The notes: generated by a model not told the origin, from the letters alone. A DNA stretch of 64,000 nucleotides from Adiantum capillus-veneris (GCA_014529385.2 CM043944.1:179221240-179285239); one strand, 5' to 3'; positions 45,802 to 59,100 are shown, counted from the first letter of the stretch. Numbers and translations are program-made.

Positions 45802-46997
45802 TGTCACGTGACACATCCAACCCTATGTGTCCGTGGACAAGCTACAGCGTGACCAGGGTTCAGTTCAGTCAAGTCAGTCTGGAATAGGAAGTGATCTGGC
45901 ACTTTTGTGAGTCTGTTCGCAGACCGTGCATGTCCAGACACTTAGATTAGATGCATATCCTCTGGTTGCACACAGCATGACCATCAGATTCTAGTCAGAT
46001 CCCAGTAGTAGCATTTTTACAGTGCATACACCTATTTTCCCATTTTTGAAATTTTACACCTATTATTTTTAAGTGAATTTTGTTGAAAAGTAGGTAGGGC
46101 AATTTTGCTAAGTTTGTATATAAGCAAACCTAGCGCTCGCACTTTCTGGCAGAAGAGGCAGCAGGAGCACACGCTCAACAGGCAACTTCTCAGCAAAACC
46201 CCCAAGAACCCTAGTGTTTTTACTTCACAGCAGAAAGCTAGCGTTTTTGGACCAGATCAGCTAGCGTTTTTGCTCTTGCAGATCCCTGGCGACAGCAGAC
46301 CAAGCAGAAGCCCCAGCGTTAGCCAATTCTCCAGAGCAAGACCGTTTTCAGCCCTAGCGTTTTTGCATCTACAAGACACTTCAGCGTTTTACAGATCTTC
46401 GCGACGGAATCCCCACAAGCACCAGCGTTTTCAGTTTTCAGCAGTCAGACTCCGTAGTAGAAGTCCCGAACCTCGCAGATCTCACCTTCCGGCAGCAGAT
46501 CCTCGCTGCACGGTCAGATCCCGCGAAGTTTGTAGTTTCAGCCCGGAAAACGCATTTTTCAGCATCTGCGTTTTCAGCGCGTCGTTGTCGCATCGTCTTC
46601 ATCGGCATCGTCACCGACATAGAGTCAGAATTCAGCAGATAAAGATTTGCAGATTTCAGCCCTTAGCATTTTCAAATTTCAGTTCCCCTCGTCGTCGACA
46701 CCGTCGGCAAGTCAAGGCATTGTAGAGATTTGTGCAATCCTAAGTAGACCGCTCTCGCCATAGAGAGTGGGGCCTTCGCAGGAGGGTTTTATGTCTCTGG
46801 TGTCGTATTCTCTTCTCTCTCTATCTCTCAGTCTCAGCACCTTCATTCACAGTGTGTATCCACTTTGTTTGTGTCCATTGCACTCTCTCACTAAAGGAAC
46901 GGAAGGCTCTCCCTTCCGTAAGTAAAAGGAACCCTTGAGCACAGTCCGGAGCAGTCATCTTGAGCAAAGTTCAACATTCATTCCCCTGCACGTTACA
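45802..46997 (+). mobile_element. Solo LTR of family E with TGAGT duplication (left arm)
   Basis: It runs from TGTCACGTGACACATCC to CTGCACGTTACA. TGAGT is present at 45797-45801 and 46998-47002. TATATAAGCAAACC lies near 46118 and the GCGTTTT series at 46210-46440. The hairpin (one G-T pair) is at 46749-46770. Confidence 0.95.
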
Positions 46998-47350
46998 TGA
47001 GTGGTGGATGGCTCTGCCAAAGCCTAGAGTACTCACGACTCTCTGACCAGTGCTTCATATACAGACAGATGGGCCACCTTGCGAAGGCTTGTCCTCGTAG
47101 AAGGACGCGAACCACGCCACACAACCTACGAAGGTTAACCAACCTAGCACACAGACTCAGGGTGCACAAGCTGGCACAGTCAACTGATGGCTGGCAACAA
47201 CAGGTACATGGTTGTCGCCATCACGGACACGCTCGCCATAGAAGCCCCCTTGGTGGCCGACCTATGACAAGTGAGCAACATCAGGTTCCTACAAGGGACC
47301 AATTTGAGCCTCTTCAGCACAATGTGCCTGAGGAGACTCCCTCCACCTCA
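46998..47350 (+). pseudogene. Gag zinc-knuckle fragment of an unassigned gypsy element (left arm)
   Basis: The plus strand reads CFIYRQMGHLAKAC, a CCHC knuckle whose second Cys is Tyr, followed by an Arg-rich tail. It stops abruptly at about 47350, where reverse-strand B chromodomain sequence begins. Confidence 0.7.
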
Positions 47351-49376
47351 TCGCATCCAATGCAGGATAGTTCTTGAATTTAATCAAGAACCGCCTTATC
47401 ACTTTACCCTTAATCTTTCTGTCTTTATGTGCCAATATCTATTTTGGAACAAGGACTCCTCACTTTCTTCCACTTCGGGTTGCTTATCAGGTTCCCCATT
47501 TTTGGTGATTTTGTTGAGAGCTCTATAATCGATGCACATTCTCCAAGATCCGTCTTTCTTCAAAACCAACTACACTGGAGAGCAATACAATGAAGTACTA
47601 GACTGGACAAGACCTTTTCCAAGAGGTCTTTCACTTTGGTTCATAATTTCTTCGTTCGGGACTCGGCTCACACGGTAAGGTGGCCGGTTCGGTGGTGTGC
47701 TTCCAGGTATCAGATCAATAGTATGACCTCCCGGACGAGCGGGTGGTAACTCGCCTGGCAGGCCCTCTGAGAAGCAATCGGCATGAGTGTGGAGAAAATC
47801 TTGGCGTTCTTTATCAAGTTCAAACATATTTGTCCTATCCTCATCACTCAACTCTTTCAAAAAGATCGAGTAAACAAACAAACTGGATTTTATTAATTTT
47901 GAAATGGTCGAAGCCGATACAATAGGGACAGACTCACCCTTAAGTTTTACATCGAGTACAATGGTTCTGCCCTTCTCTGTGGTCAAAGTCACTTTCCTTG
48001 TCCGATAGTCAGCCACAGCGTTGTTCTTGTGGTATTAGGAAATTCCCAAGAAAACATCACAACCTTCCAAAGGCATAATGTAAAAGTCCTCATGCCCCAA
48101 ATACCCCCGACAATGCAACCGAAGTTTGCCAATGACAGGTGTAATGGCTACGTCCCTGGCGAGTGCCGCTAGAACTGCCTTTGCTAGTGGTCCCATCCGA
48201 TCGTGAGCGATCTCGAGCCGTGCCGCTAATTCCGGTGAAATGAAGTTGGCCTTGGCTCCTCTATCAAAGAAGATCAGGGCTTCTTGGTCTTTCACTTTGC
48301 CCCAAGCTCGGTAAAGTTCTGTACTCTCGTCCATCGTACTGGGATCAGTACCCATGCGATCTGGAACCAACCTGTTTTCATCTTGCCTTTTCTTCCACAT
48401 TCCTCAACTGCTCTCGCACTTCCAGGCCTCTCATCGTCCTTGTCGTTCTCTTCTATCTGTGCCTTTTTAGGGCACTTCGCGAAGATATGCCCAATTTCCC
48501 CGCATCCAAAGTACTTACCCTCCTTTATGTAGCGAGCCCTCTCTTGAGGAGTGAGTTTGGGTCGTGCATCCTTTTCTTTCTTTTCTGAATTGCTCTTCTT
48601 CTTTCTACTTTCATTTGTCGAAGTCTGTTCGGCCCTTTGCATCATGATTTCATTTGTGGGGTAGATCAAACTGTCTGAGTAAATGGCAAAAACCAATTTC
48701 GCATGACTCATCAACTACTGAATGGAAGCTGACTTTTGTTCTAAGCAGTGATCTCAGATCTCTGTAGGAAGACCCAAGGTAAACCGCTCAATCTGTTCTT
48801 TGAATAAGATCTTCTTAAATGAAGAGGCGGATAGATATGTCGCGTTCATACTCTCGAGTTAGCCAAAAATAAATAAAAAGCCTTTTGAATTTCAGCCATT
48901 TAACTGGCATTGTCTTGTTTAATAGAAGCGTGGACCACAAAGTTCAAGCATTCCCCTTAAAGTAAGAGGTAGCTCTCCGAATCTTATAGTGCTCAGAGTC
49001 CGAACTATCTAAAGACGAGTCCTCTGTAGAATAGTCAACCACGGGGCGACATTTAGGCTTCTTTGCCTTTTTCTTTCCCTTTTCAAGGCTTCGCTTTTTG
49101 CCTTTTCTGTTTTCTTTGCTGAGTCAGAGGAGCTAGAACAACTCTCAGAAAAGGAAGAAGAAGAACTAGGTACTCCTTCACATCGAACACGCTTCTTCTG
49201 CTTTCTTGCCGATTCAAATGTAGACTGAAGACCCAAATAACCCGGGAAATAAGAGCCTTTCTTCTGCTTTTTGTCGTGCTTTTGAGCTTTGTTGTGCGCG
49301 TCAAAAAGCTGAGCAATTCGTGCATCACCACCTCTTCTAACTCTTGCTCTGTGTACATCCTCGGAGTAGGAGGTTC
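47351..49376 (-). pseudogene. Family B copy B2, gag-protease-RT start joined to chromodomain (left arm)
   Basis: Reading leftwards there is a Ser-rich gag leader (about 49395-49009), gag scraps, and a zinc knuckle YFGCGEIGHIFAKC with its first Cys as Tyr. Protease has FFDRGAKANFISPEL and GCDVFLGIS, then a stop. The linker DLIPGSTPPNRPPYRVSR and the RT start MCIDYRALNKIT follow. It then jumps directly to the chromodomain region near 47505. Most of RT, RNase H and integrase is deleted. Confidence 0.9.
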
Positions 49377-49920
49377 TGTTAACAGACTTGGACACTCCAA
49401 GTCAAGAATCAATCGCTACAGCACCAGATAACCACTTCAAAACAATTCACAGATCACAATAAATTTGCACTGGCCCGGCGGAGTTCCATGCCTAGAGATA
49501 TTGGCCCCAAAGACTGGCGCCCCTTTCGGTATTTCTTTTTTTATTAATCAATTCAAAATACAAGAGAGTGGCTCAGGATTCACTCTCAGACTCTACGTCC
49601 AGATGCTCCGAGAAGTGAGGGCCCAAGCCACTTATTTAAAGGTTTACAAGGGATGCCAAAAGCAGAGCCCCAAAAGCTTGAGAGCAAAAGCCTGAAAGCA
49701 AAAGCTCTTTTCACAAAGAGCTTCTCAAAGCAAAAGCAAATTCTCTCTCTCTTTCTCATTAGGTAGAGAAAGATGAGATTAGTGTCGCTCAAAAAAAAAA
49801 ATCCACTTTCGCAATTTCCGGAAATTAGGGTTTTAAGCAAATTTTAGGGCTTGCAAGAATTTTAGGGTTTCTCGCAAAAATTAGGGTTTTTGTTGTCCGC
49901 CACCTCATCACTTTGTGACA
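49377..49920 (-). repeat. Family B LTR shared by B1 and B2 (left arm, 544 bp)
   Basis: Mirror of 59190-59733. The B1 polypurine tract lies at 49921-49933. The shared block GGCGCCCCTTTCGGTATTTC is at 49516-49535. Confidence 0.93.
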
Positions 49921-52900
49921 TACCCCCCTCTTGAAAGCATTGTAATCGACCGCGATTACGCCTGCAAAACCGACAAAAGCCATAAACCGTCTTAGTAGAC
50001 ACTGACTGTTAGTACCTACGTACTAGGGACACACATCTAGCACATGTACCAAATCGACAGTCACATCACACGACATCACAGGACATCACATGACATTCAA
50101 CATTCATTCCAATCTTAGACCATGATTTATCAGCAATGTAGCTAGCAATCACATCTAGGTCCAATCGGGACCTCATCGATGTCCGATTGACTAACCCCTA
50201 TTGCAACCGTGTCTATTCAAGATCAAGTAGACCAAAATGCTGCAGTCATTTCGTCTATCAGTTCCTGCACTCAAAAGAAGTGAAGAAACAAATCAGTATC
50301 ATTATCAGGAATTCCATTTCATAAAGTCATCCAACAGAATACTGTCAGCTCTCAGTATCCCTGAAGCTCAAAGAAACATCAGTGGCCCTTTAGTATCAAA
50401 ATCAAGGCATCTGTTGACAAAGGAGCGGAGTGACTCCCCTCTTGTGCATCCCACTGCACCAGATCTCCGGCCAAGCTGAATTCTGGGTTCCATTTGGAGT
50501 AGACTATGCTAAACCAAAAGCATTGAGGTAAAGTTTCACAATCTGAGGAGTATCTGCTAGGTTCTCCTCCTCCATCCACTTCGCATCAAATGCAGGAAAG
50601 TTCTTGAACTTAACCAAGAACCGCCTTTGGACTTTACCTTTCTTCTTATCCTTATGTGCCAAAATATATTCAGGAACAAGGATCTCCTCGTTTTCTTCCA
50701 CTTTGGGTTGCTCATCAGGCTCCCCATCATCAGGCACCTCACCCCTAAAAGGTTTCAAGAGACTCACATGCAATGCATTGTGAACCCTCCAAGTATCTGG
50801 CAGTTTCAATCGGAAGGAGATATCATTTATCTTTTCGGTGATATGGAAAGGGCCGTAGTATCACATAGGAAGCTTTGGAAAAAGCCTCTCCTTTCCCTTT
50901 TTCTTTCTTAGGCATGCCTTCTCAAAACGTAAGAGCACCCAATTATCCTCCTTCAATTTCATGTCGCGACGATGGCAATCCGCTGCCTTTTTCTGTCGTT
51001 CTTGAGACTTCTGCAAAGTCTCATGAACCTTGGCAAAAGCCGTATCCAGATTCCGCGTATATTCATCCGCTTCAAAGATCTTATCTTTCGTGCTCAGGAA
51101 GGATGGAACCTTCGCAGCACTTTCCACAATCCCAAATGGCGTAGGCATTGTAGGCAAATTCCACCAAAGGTAAGTCCTTTTCCCATTGAGTCTTTTGATC
51201 CGAGATACAAGACTCTAATAGATCTAAAACCATTGAATTTGCAATCTCTGATTGCTCGTCAGTCTGCAAGTGGAATGATGACGAGAACTACAACTGCGTG
51301 CCAATGTTCTCCCAAATTGCCTTCCAAAACAAACTCATAAATCTGGAGTCTCTGTCGGAGACAATCGTCTCAGACGTGCCATGTAATCGGAAAAATCATC
51401 ATGATCATTCTGTGTTCTTGGGAGATCAAGAATGAATTCCATTGCAATACTTTCCCAGGGGCGGGTGGGTATGGGTAAAGGCTGTAATAATTCCTGTGCT
51501 TTATGCCTGTCAAACTTGACCTTCTGGAATAGCAAGCAACTGCGTACAAAATCGTCCACATCCTTCTTGAGTCCCGGCCAAAAGAAGTATCTCTCCACAC
51601 CTTTTAAGGTGGTAGCTATGTCGCAGTGACCCGTAATAGGTGGACAGTGGCATTCGGTTAAAACCTTTTCCCTCCTTGGCTGTGTAACGCACAACATGGT
51701 TTTCCTCATCAAGTAGCCATTCTGAATTGAATATCCCGCTACTATCTCCCCATTCCGTATCCGAGTGAAAATATATGCAAAATCTGTATATGTGGCATAT
51801 TGATCGACCATATCCTCGAAGCTTCCTAGGATGTATCGCGAAATAGCCAGAACCAACAACTTCCGGGACAAAGCATCTGCCGCCAAATTCTTATGTCCCT
51901 ACACATGGACAATCTGGAAGTGAAACTGTGACAAGATGTTCACCCACCGCATCTACTTTTTTGATAGCTGCTTCTGTGACAAAAAGTAGCGTAAACTCTG
52001 ATGGTCTATGGAAATAGTAAAATCCGCTCCGAGTAGGTAATGTCGCCACTGAGTGATTTTGTTGATGGTGATTTTGTTGAAAGCTCTATAATCGATGCAC
52101 ATTCTCCAAGATCTGTCTTTCTTCAAAACCAACAACACTAGAGAGCAGTACGGTGAAGTACTAGGCTGGACAAGACTCTTTTCCAAGAGATCTTTCACTT
52201 GGTTCATTATCTCTTCATTCTGGGCTCGGCTCACACGGTAAGTTGGCCAGTTCGATGGTGTGCTTCCAGGTATCAGATCAATAGTATGACCCTCATGACG
52301 GGCTGGTGGTAACTAGCCTAGCACGCCCTTTGAAAAGCAATCGGCATGAGTGTGGAGAAAATCTTGGCGTTCTTTATCAAATTCAGACATATTTGTCCTA
52401 TGTTCATCATTCAACTCTTTCAAAAAGATCGAGTAAACAAACAGACTGGATTTCAGTAATTTGGAAACGGCCGAAGTTGATATAATAGGCACAGACTCGC
52501 CCTTAAGTTTCACATAAAGTACAATAGTTCGGCCCTTCTCTGCAGTCAAAGTCGCTTTTCTCGCCCGATAGTCAACCACAGCGTTGTTCTTGTGGTACCA
52601 GGGAATTCCCAGGAGGACATCACAACCTTCCAAGGGTATTATGTAGAAGTCCTCGTACCCCAAATACCCCTGGCAAAGCAACCGAAGTTTGCCAATGACA
52701 GGTGTAATGGCTACGTCCTTGCCGAGTGCCGCTACAACTGCCTCTGCTAGTGGTCCCATCCAATCGGGTGTGATCTCGAGCCGCGCTGCCAATTCAGGTG
52801 AAATGAAGTTGGCCTTGGCTCCTCCATCAAAGAAAATCAGGGCTTCTTGGTCTTTCACTTTGCCCCAAGCTCGGTAAAGTTCTGTACTCTCGTCAATCGT

Positions 52901-53008
52901 GCTTCGGTCAGTACCCATGCAATTTGGAACCAGTCCTGCTTTCATGTTGCCTTTTCGTCCACATTCCTCAGCTGCTTTTGAACCCTCAGGCCTGTCTTCA
53001 TCTTTGTC
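49921..53008 (-). pseudogene. Family B copy B1, protease to 3' end (left arm)
   Basis: Mirror of 56102-59189. Protease (FFDGGAKANFISPEL, GCDVLLGIPW) is open for 210 codons (52313-52945). RT begins MCIDYRAFNKIT and jumps straight to RNase H (QWRHYLLGADF), so the RT palm is deleted. Integrase starts at 51886 and is broken by an internal deletion after LPRTQND. The chromodomain end (50504-50809) has PEYILAHKDKKKGK and FLVKFKNFPAFDAKWMEEENL. Confidence 0.92.
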
Positions 53009-54429
53009 TCTCTCTCTCTCTCTCTCTCTTTCAACAAGGCAAGACCAGTGTTCGCAACTTCCATAAGCTGAGTAAGGGTAGCCACTCTGTTCTTTGTACA
53101 GTAATCGCGAAGCCCTTTAGGCAGCCCACAACAGTACTTCTCTATCTGCTCTGTCAATGGCACAAATCTGTAGGAGGTCACTGAGAGTAACGCTTTACAA
53201 AACCTCCTATTGTACTCCAGCAAGCTCTTGCACGAAGTTGAAGTAAGTTGGTGCCAATCTGTCATGACGTCGGCTTCAAATTCATTTGACAGCCAAGCAG
53301 ATGCAAACATTTGCTTGAAGTAAACCCAAGTGGCGGGTGCCTGTCCTTGCATTAACAATGTCGTCCACCATGTAAGCGCATTGTCCTTTAAGAAAGTGGC
53401 AGCTTTCCTGACCTTCGAGGCCTCGGTAAAATTCCCTCCGGCATAAGCTGTATCAAACTGCTGGAGGAAAGTGAGGGCCTTTTTCTTATCCTCGAAACCA
53501 CTGAAGGTACTGAACTTTACCGCTGCACCACCTTCTTTGTAAGCCTTCGGCTTCTCTAGTGCCCCCAAGTTGTCATACGGAATGGTCTGCAGCATGGGCA
53601 ATGTAGTAGGCATGATCGGCACGTGTTGGCCATTCACATTTTGCGTCAGAGGTGCGATATCTGGCTGCTGTCCAGAAAAACCAGCCATGCCAAAATGACC
53701 CTGTGGCACCCCAAACTGGCCTTGGTTGCAGTGGAAACCTTGTTGCATGCCGATACTTCCATACATGGGGTTTGGCATGATGCCTTGCATACCCCCGAAC
53801 ACTGTTCCTGGCATGTACGGCTGACTTCCAGGCGCATAACCAGCCATACTTTGGAACACTGATCCACCCCCGAAATACCCAGGATGTACCGTGGGTGGTG
53901 GAAAAACTGAGTGCATAGCTTGGTATCCAGCTCCATGTCCATTCAAGACAGCATGCTGGCTCTGAAAGCTGGCGGGCTGAACTGGCATAACCTGTGGAAT
54001 AGGCGTTCTAGCCACCTGTTCAAGCACGGGAGGAACCTACTTTGAAGCCCCCGACTCCGCAACATGCGAGTGTTCCCTTTCCTCCTGCACCACATGAAGT
54101 ACCTGGACCTGAGCACCAACAAGCTCCGTACGCGGCGTAGGTTGCCTATTTTGCTGTTGCACTGGTGGCGCTTGCAAGAATTCCATAAACCTCAGATTCT
54201 GCACCAGCTGCGAAAAGACATTCACCGCGGCAACTAACTGAGTCTTGAACGCATCATCCTCAAGTTGCCCAGTCATAAAGCCCTGTACTACTGGAGGGAC
54301 ATTCACGTTGACAGGAGGTACAGACTGACGTGGCCGTGAGCTCTCGCCAATCTCAAAAACCATAGGAATCTCTTGCCTGTCCTATGAAGAGGAACCCTCT
54401 TCCATAATTCCCTTCCCCTTGTCGGCCAT
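53009..54429 (-). pseudogene. Family A gag (sister to F), 3'-truncated at the inverted-repeat junction
   Basis: It starts MADKGKG at 54429. In-frame stops occur after SSS (near 54381) and at 54037-54039; otherwise it is open to the junction. The capsid closely resembles F (FSGFEDKKKALTFLQQFDTAY, WWTTLLMQGQAP, EKYCCGLPKGLRDYC). After LALLKERERERE the frame runs through a GA tract into left-arm B sequence. That gives a chimeric 361-codon frame (52942-54027). Confidence 0.92.
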
Positions 54430-54528
54430 AGTGTAATCCCCGTGTTCCTTCACTCTGTGTCTTTATCCCAAAACAATCCAAGCTCACTCTTTAAGGAAAA
54501 AGTGATTGATGTCTCGGCAACAGAACCA
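54430..54528 (-). promoter_or_regulatory. Family A leader and probable primer site
   Basis: After the LTR end (..GGTTTCA) the minus strand reads TGGTTCTGTTGCCG. It begins TGGTTC as in F and unlike the initiator-Met site. Confidence 0.6.
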
Positions 54529-55506
54529 TGAAACCGGCCCGTAGGGCGGTAGGCATTGGCTTTCACCCGAAATTCTTTACTTTAGACACACACGCACAGA
54601 GCACTTTGCAAAGAGAACCTGCGACGGGAATTAACACTTGAATACACATAGCTCGGAAGCTAGAATGCTCCGAGCAGACACTGACAACCTGCAGGCCCCA
54701 AAATTGGCGCCCCTTTCGGTATTTCTTTATTCCTTAGGAGGGTAAAGTACAGAGAAGAGTCCTGGGAATCCTTTGACTGTATCCCACTAGATACCGCCTG
54801 TTTTGGCCAAATTTCGGCAACATAACAGCCCCAAAACTTGCGTGAAACCAATTCCCCTGCTGAAACTCGCTTCTACTGGCGTATACCCTCTGATTCCTAC
54901 CCAAAAACAGTAAATTCAGCACGCTGTATTTACTGGTTTTTGCCCTGTTTTCAGCCCCAAACAGTCCCCTAACTGTTCTTTGCCAGTGGGGCACGATTCC
55001 CAATGGTCCTGGCGTCCATATGGCTGAAAAACAGTAAAATTACAGCGCATACACAGCGCTGATTTTGCACATGTACGGTGAGGTTATGACCCTCACCAGT
55101 GCCTGCTTTGGAGCAGCAGCTAGCTACCCCTGTTCCTGCTCAAGGAGGCTCTTGCCTCAGCACAAAAGCATGAACCCACACAACTGTACATCAGTCAAAT
55201 GAGTAGCCCTCTTGTGGGGCATTACATAACTGCACGTAGGGGAGAGAGAGAGCAGTGTGTAGTATGCAGGGCATCACTCCTAGCACCACACTGTACATGA
55301 GAGGGAAAGGAAGCACTCCATAGCTGTTAACCTGTGACAAATTGCAAATGAAGCCTCTCCCAGCTTAAAAATCAGCGCCCATTTTTCTGTAGGAGGAAAG
55401 TCCATGGAAAACTGACACTTGCCGCATTTACAAGCATGTTCTTGTTTCGGGTTCGTCGCTTAAAAATATCTTGACCGGTTGCCCAGTTGACTTCGTGGCA
55501 GAGTTG
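54529..55506 (-). repeat. Family A 5' LTR, truncated
   Basis: It is related to the F LTR (TGAAACCGGCC, AGGGCGGTAG, GGCTTTCACCC, then the block GGCGCCCCTTTCGGTATTTC at 54706-54725, and TAAAAATATCT). It stops at about 55506 where B gag sequence begins, so roughly the last 500 bp of the plus-strand LTR are missing. Confidence 0.85.
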
Positions 55507-56101
55507 TAAAGGGAAATGCTCGAACTTGGTGGTCCACGCTTCTATTGAACAAGAAAGCGCTAGTTAAATGGCTGAAATTTAAGAGGCTTTTTATTTCTTC
55601 TTGATTGACTCGGGAGTACGAATGCAACATACGAATTGCTTGGAACCATCTTCGGATGACCAAGAAAGATTCATTAGACGCATATTGCGAGAGATTCTAG
55701 AGCTCTTTTCTACCAGCCTCTTCATTTAAGAAGATTTCGTTCAAAGAACAGATTGAGCGGTTTACCTTGGGACTTCCTACAGAGATCCGAGATCACTGCT
55801 TAGAGCAAAAGTCAGTTTCCATTCAGGAACTGATGAGTCATGCGAACCGGGGTTTTGCTATTCATTTAGGCAGTTTGACACACCCCACAGATGAAATCAT
55901 GACACAAAGGATCGAACAGACTTCGAACAATGAAAGTAGAAAGAAGAAGAGCAACCCAAAAAAAAAGAAAAAGATGCACGACCCAAGCTCACTCTTCGAG
56001 AGAGAGCTCTCTATATCAAAGAGGGAAAGTGCCTTGGATGTGGGGAAATGAGGCACATCTTCGTGACGAAGTGCCCTAAAAAGGCATCGAAAGAATAGAA
56101 C
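55507..56101 (+). pseudogene. Family B copy B1, gag 5' part (present only on the right side)
   Basis: It matches B2 gag at 60151-60600 (GTGGTCCACGCTTCTATT, KEQIERFTLGLPTEI). It continues into the right arm without a break, so the right copy of B1 is the native one. The zinc knuckle reads CLGCGEMRHIFVTKC, with one extra residue before the last Cys. No counterpart of this 595-bp piece exists beside the left arm. Confidence 0.88.
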
Positions 56102-59100
56102 GACAAAGATGAAGACAGGCCTGAGGGTTCAAAAGCAGCTGAGGAATGTGGACGAAAAGGCAACATGAAAGCAGGACTGGTTCCAAATTGCATGGGTACT
56201 GACCGAAGCACGATTGACGAGAGTACAGAACTTTACCGAGCTTGGGGCAAAGTGAAAGACCAAGAAGCCCTGATTTTCTTTGATGGAGGAGCCAAGGCCA
56301 ACTTCATTTCACCTGAATTGGCAGCGCGGCTCGAGATCACACCCGATTGGATGGGACCACTAGCAGAGGCAGTTGTAGCGGCACTCGGCAAGGACGTAGC
56401 CATTACACCTGTCATTGGCAAACTTCGGTTGCTTTGCCAGGGGTATTTGGGGTACGAGGACTTCTACATAATACCCTTGGAAGGTTGTGATGTCCTCCTG
56501 GGAATTCCCTGGTACCACAAGAACAACGCTGTGGTTGACTATCGGGCGAGAAAAGCGACTTTGACTGCAGAGAAGGGCCGAACTATTGTACTTTATGTGA
56601 AACTTAAGGGCGAGTCTGTGCCTATTATATCAACTTCGGCCGTTTCCAAATTACTGAAATCCAGTCTGTTTGTTTACTCGATCTTTTTGAAAGAGTTGAA
56701 TGATGAACATAGGACAAATATGTCTGAATTTGATAAAGAACGCCAAGATTTTCTCCACACTCATGCCGATTGCTTTTCAGAGGGCGTGCTAGGCTAGTTA
56801 CCACCAGCCCGTCATGAGGGTCATACTATTGATCTGATACCTGGAAGCACACCATCGAACTGGCCAACTTACCGTGTGAGCCGAGCCCAGAATGAAGAGA
56901 TAATGAACCAAGTGAAAGATCTCTTGGAAAAGAGTCTTGTCCAGCCTAGTACTTCACCGTACTGCTCTCTAGTGTTGTTGGTTTTGAAGAAAGACAGATC
57001 TTGGAGAATGTGCATCGATTATAGAGCTTTCAACAAAATCACCATCAACAAAATCACTCAGTGGCGACATTACCTACTCGGAGCGGATTTTACTGTTTCC
57101 ATAGACCATCAGAGTTTACGCTACTTTTTGTCACAGAAGCAGCTATCAAAAAAGTAGATGCGGTGGGTGAACATCTTGTCACAGTTTCACTTCCAGATTG
57201 TCCATGTGTAGGGACATAAGAATTTGGCGGCAGATGCTTTGTCCCGGAAGTTGTTGGTTCTGGCTATTTCGCGATACATCCTAGGAAGCTTCGAGGATAT
57301 GGTCGATCAATATGCCACATATACAGATTTTGCATATATTTTCACTCGGATACGGAATGGGGAGATAGTAGCGGGATATTCAATTCAGAATGGCTACTTG
57401 ATGAGGAAAACCATGTTGTGCGTTACACAGCCAAGGAGGGAAAAGGTTTTAACCGAATGCCACTGTCCACCTATTACGGGTCACTGCGACATAGCTACCA
57501 CCTTAAAAGGTGTGGAGAGATACTTCTTTTGGCCGGGACTCAAGAAGGATGTGGACGATTTTGTACGCAGTTGCTTGCTATTCCAGAAGGTCAAGTTTGA
57601 CAGGCATAAAGCACAGGAATTATTACAGCCTTTACCCATACCCACCCGCCCCTGGGAAAGTATTGCAATGGAATTCATTCTTGATCTCCCAAGAACACAG
57701 AATGATCATGATGATTTTTCCGATTACATGGCACGTCTGAGACGATTGTCTCCGACAGAGACTCCAGATTTATGAGTTTGTTTTGGAAGGCAATTTGGGA
57801 GAACATTGGCACGCAGTTGCAGTTCTCGTCATCATTCCACTTGCAGACTGACGAGCAATCAGAGATTGCAAATTCAATGGTTTTAGATCTATTAGAGTCT
57901 TGTATCTCGGATCAAAAGACTCAATGGGAAAAGGACTTACCTTTGGTGGAATTTGCCTACAATGCCTACGCCATTTGGGATTGTGGAAAGTGCTGCGAAG
58001 GTTCCATCCTTCCTGAGCACGAAAGATAAGATCTTTGAAGCGGATGAATATACGCGAAATCTGGATACGGCTTTTGCCAAGGTTCATGAGACTTTGCAGA
58101 AGTCTCAAGAACGACAGAAAAAGGCAGTGGATTGCCATCGTCGCGACATGAAATTGAAGGAGGATAATTGGGTGCTCTTACGTTTTGAGAAGGCATGCCT
58201 AAGAAAGAAAAAGGGAAAGGAGAGGCTTTTTCCAAAGCTTCCTATGTGATACTACGGCCCTTTCCATATCACAGAAAAGATAAATGATGTCTCCTTCCGA
58301 TTGAAACTGCCAGATACTTGGAGGGTTCACAATGCATTGCATGTGAGTCTCTTGAAACCTTTTAGGGGTGAGGTGCCTGATGATGGGGAGCCTGATGAGC
58401 AACCCAAAGTGGAAGAAAACGAGGAGATCCTTGTTCCTGAATATATTTTGGCACATAAGGATAAGAAGAAAGGTAAAGTCCAAAGGCGGTTCTTGGTTAA
58501 GTTCAAGAACTTTCCTGCATTTGATGCGAAGTGGATGGAGGAGGAGAACCTAGCAGATACTCCTCAGATTGTGAAACTTTACCTCAATGCTTTTGGTTTA
58601 GCATAGTCTACTCCAAATGGAACCCAGAATTCAGCTTGGCCGGAGATCTGGTGCAGTGGGATGCACAAGAGGGGAGTCACTCCGCTCCTTTGTCAACAGA
58701 TGCCTTGATTTTGATACTAAAGGGCCACTGATGTTTCTTTGAGCTTCAGGGATACTGAGAGCTGACAGTATTCTGTTGGATGACTTTATGAAATGGAATT
58801 CCTGATAATGATACTGATTTGTTTCTTCACTTCTTTTGAGTGCAGGAACTGATAGACGAAATGACTGCAGCATTTTGGTCTACTTGATCTTGAATAGACA
58901 CGGTTGCAATAGGGGTTAGTCAATCGGACATCGATGAGGTCCCGATTGGACCTAGATGTGATTGCTAGCTACATTGCTGATAAATCATGGTCTAAGATTG
59001 GAATGAATGTTGAATGTCATGTGATGTCTTGTGATGTCGTGTGATGTGACTGTCGATTTGGTACATGTGCTAGATGTGTGTCCCTAGTACGTAGGTACTA

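Larger units (their letters stand above)
45109..53008. repeat. Large inverted repeat, left arm (at least 7.9 kb)
   Basis: Positions pair with the right arm so that left plus right equals 109110 for 47.65-53.0 kb and 109109 for 45.1-47.6 kb. The offset shifts by one at a single-base indel near 47652/61457. I noticed about a dozen substitutions. The inner end is abrupt: after CTTTGTC at 53008 the left copy enters a TC run, while the right copy continues B gag. The outer limit cannot be seen because the partner runs off the window. Confidence 0.97.

Noticed and set aside
46105-46725. 206-codon ORF in the E LTR (and its mirror at 62384-63004)
   Set aside because: It covers the GCGTTTT/CAGCC repeat part of a solo LTR, and its frame is not kept in the other E LTRs.
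53009-56101. Inverted-repeat spacer as a single inserted transposon
   Set aside because: Its two halves are unrelated fragments (A gag plus truncated LTR, then B gag) in opposite orientation, with no terminal repeats or target duplication.
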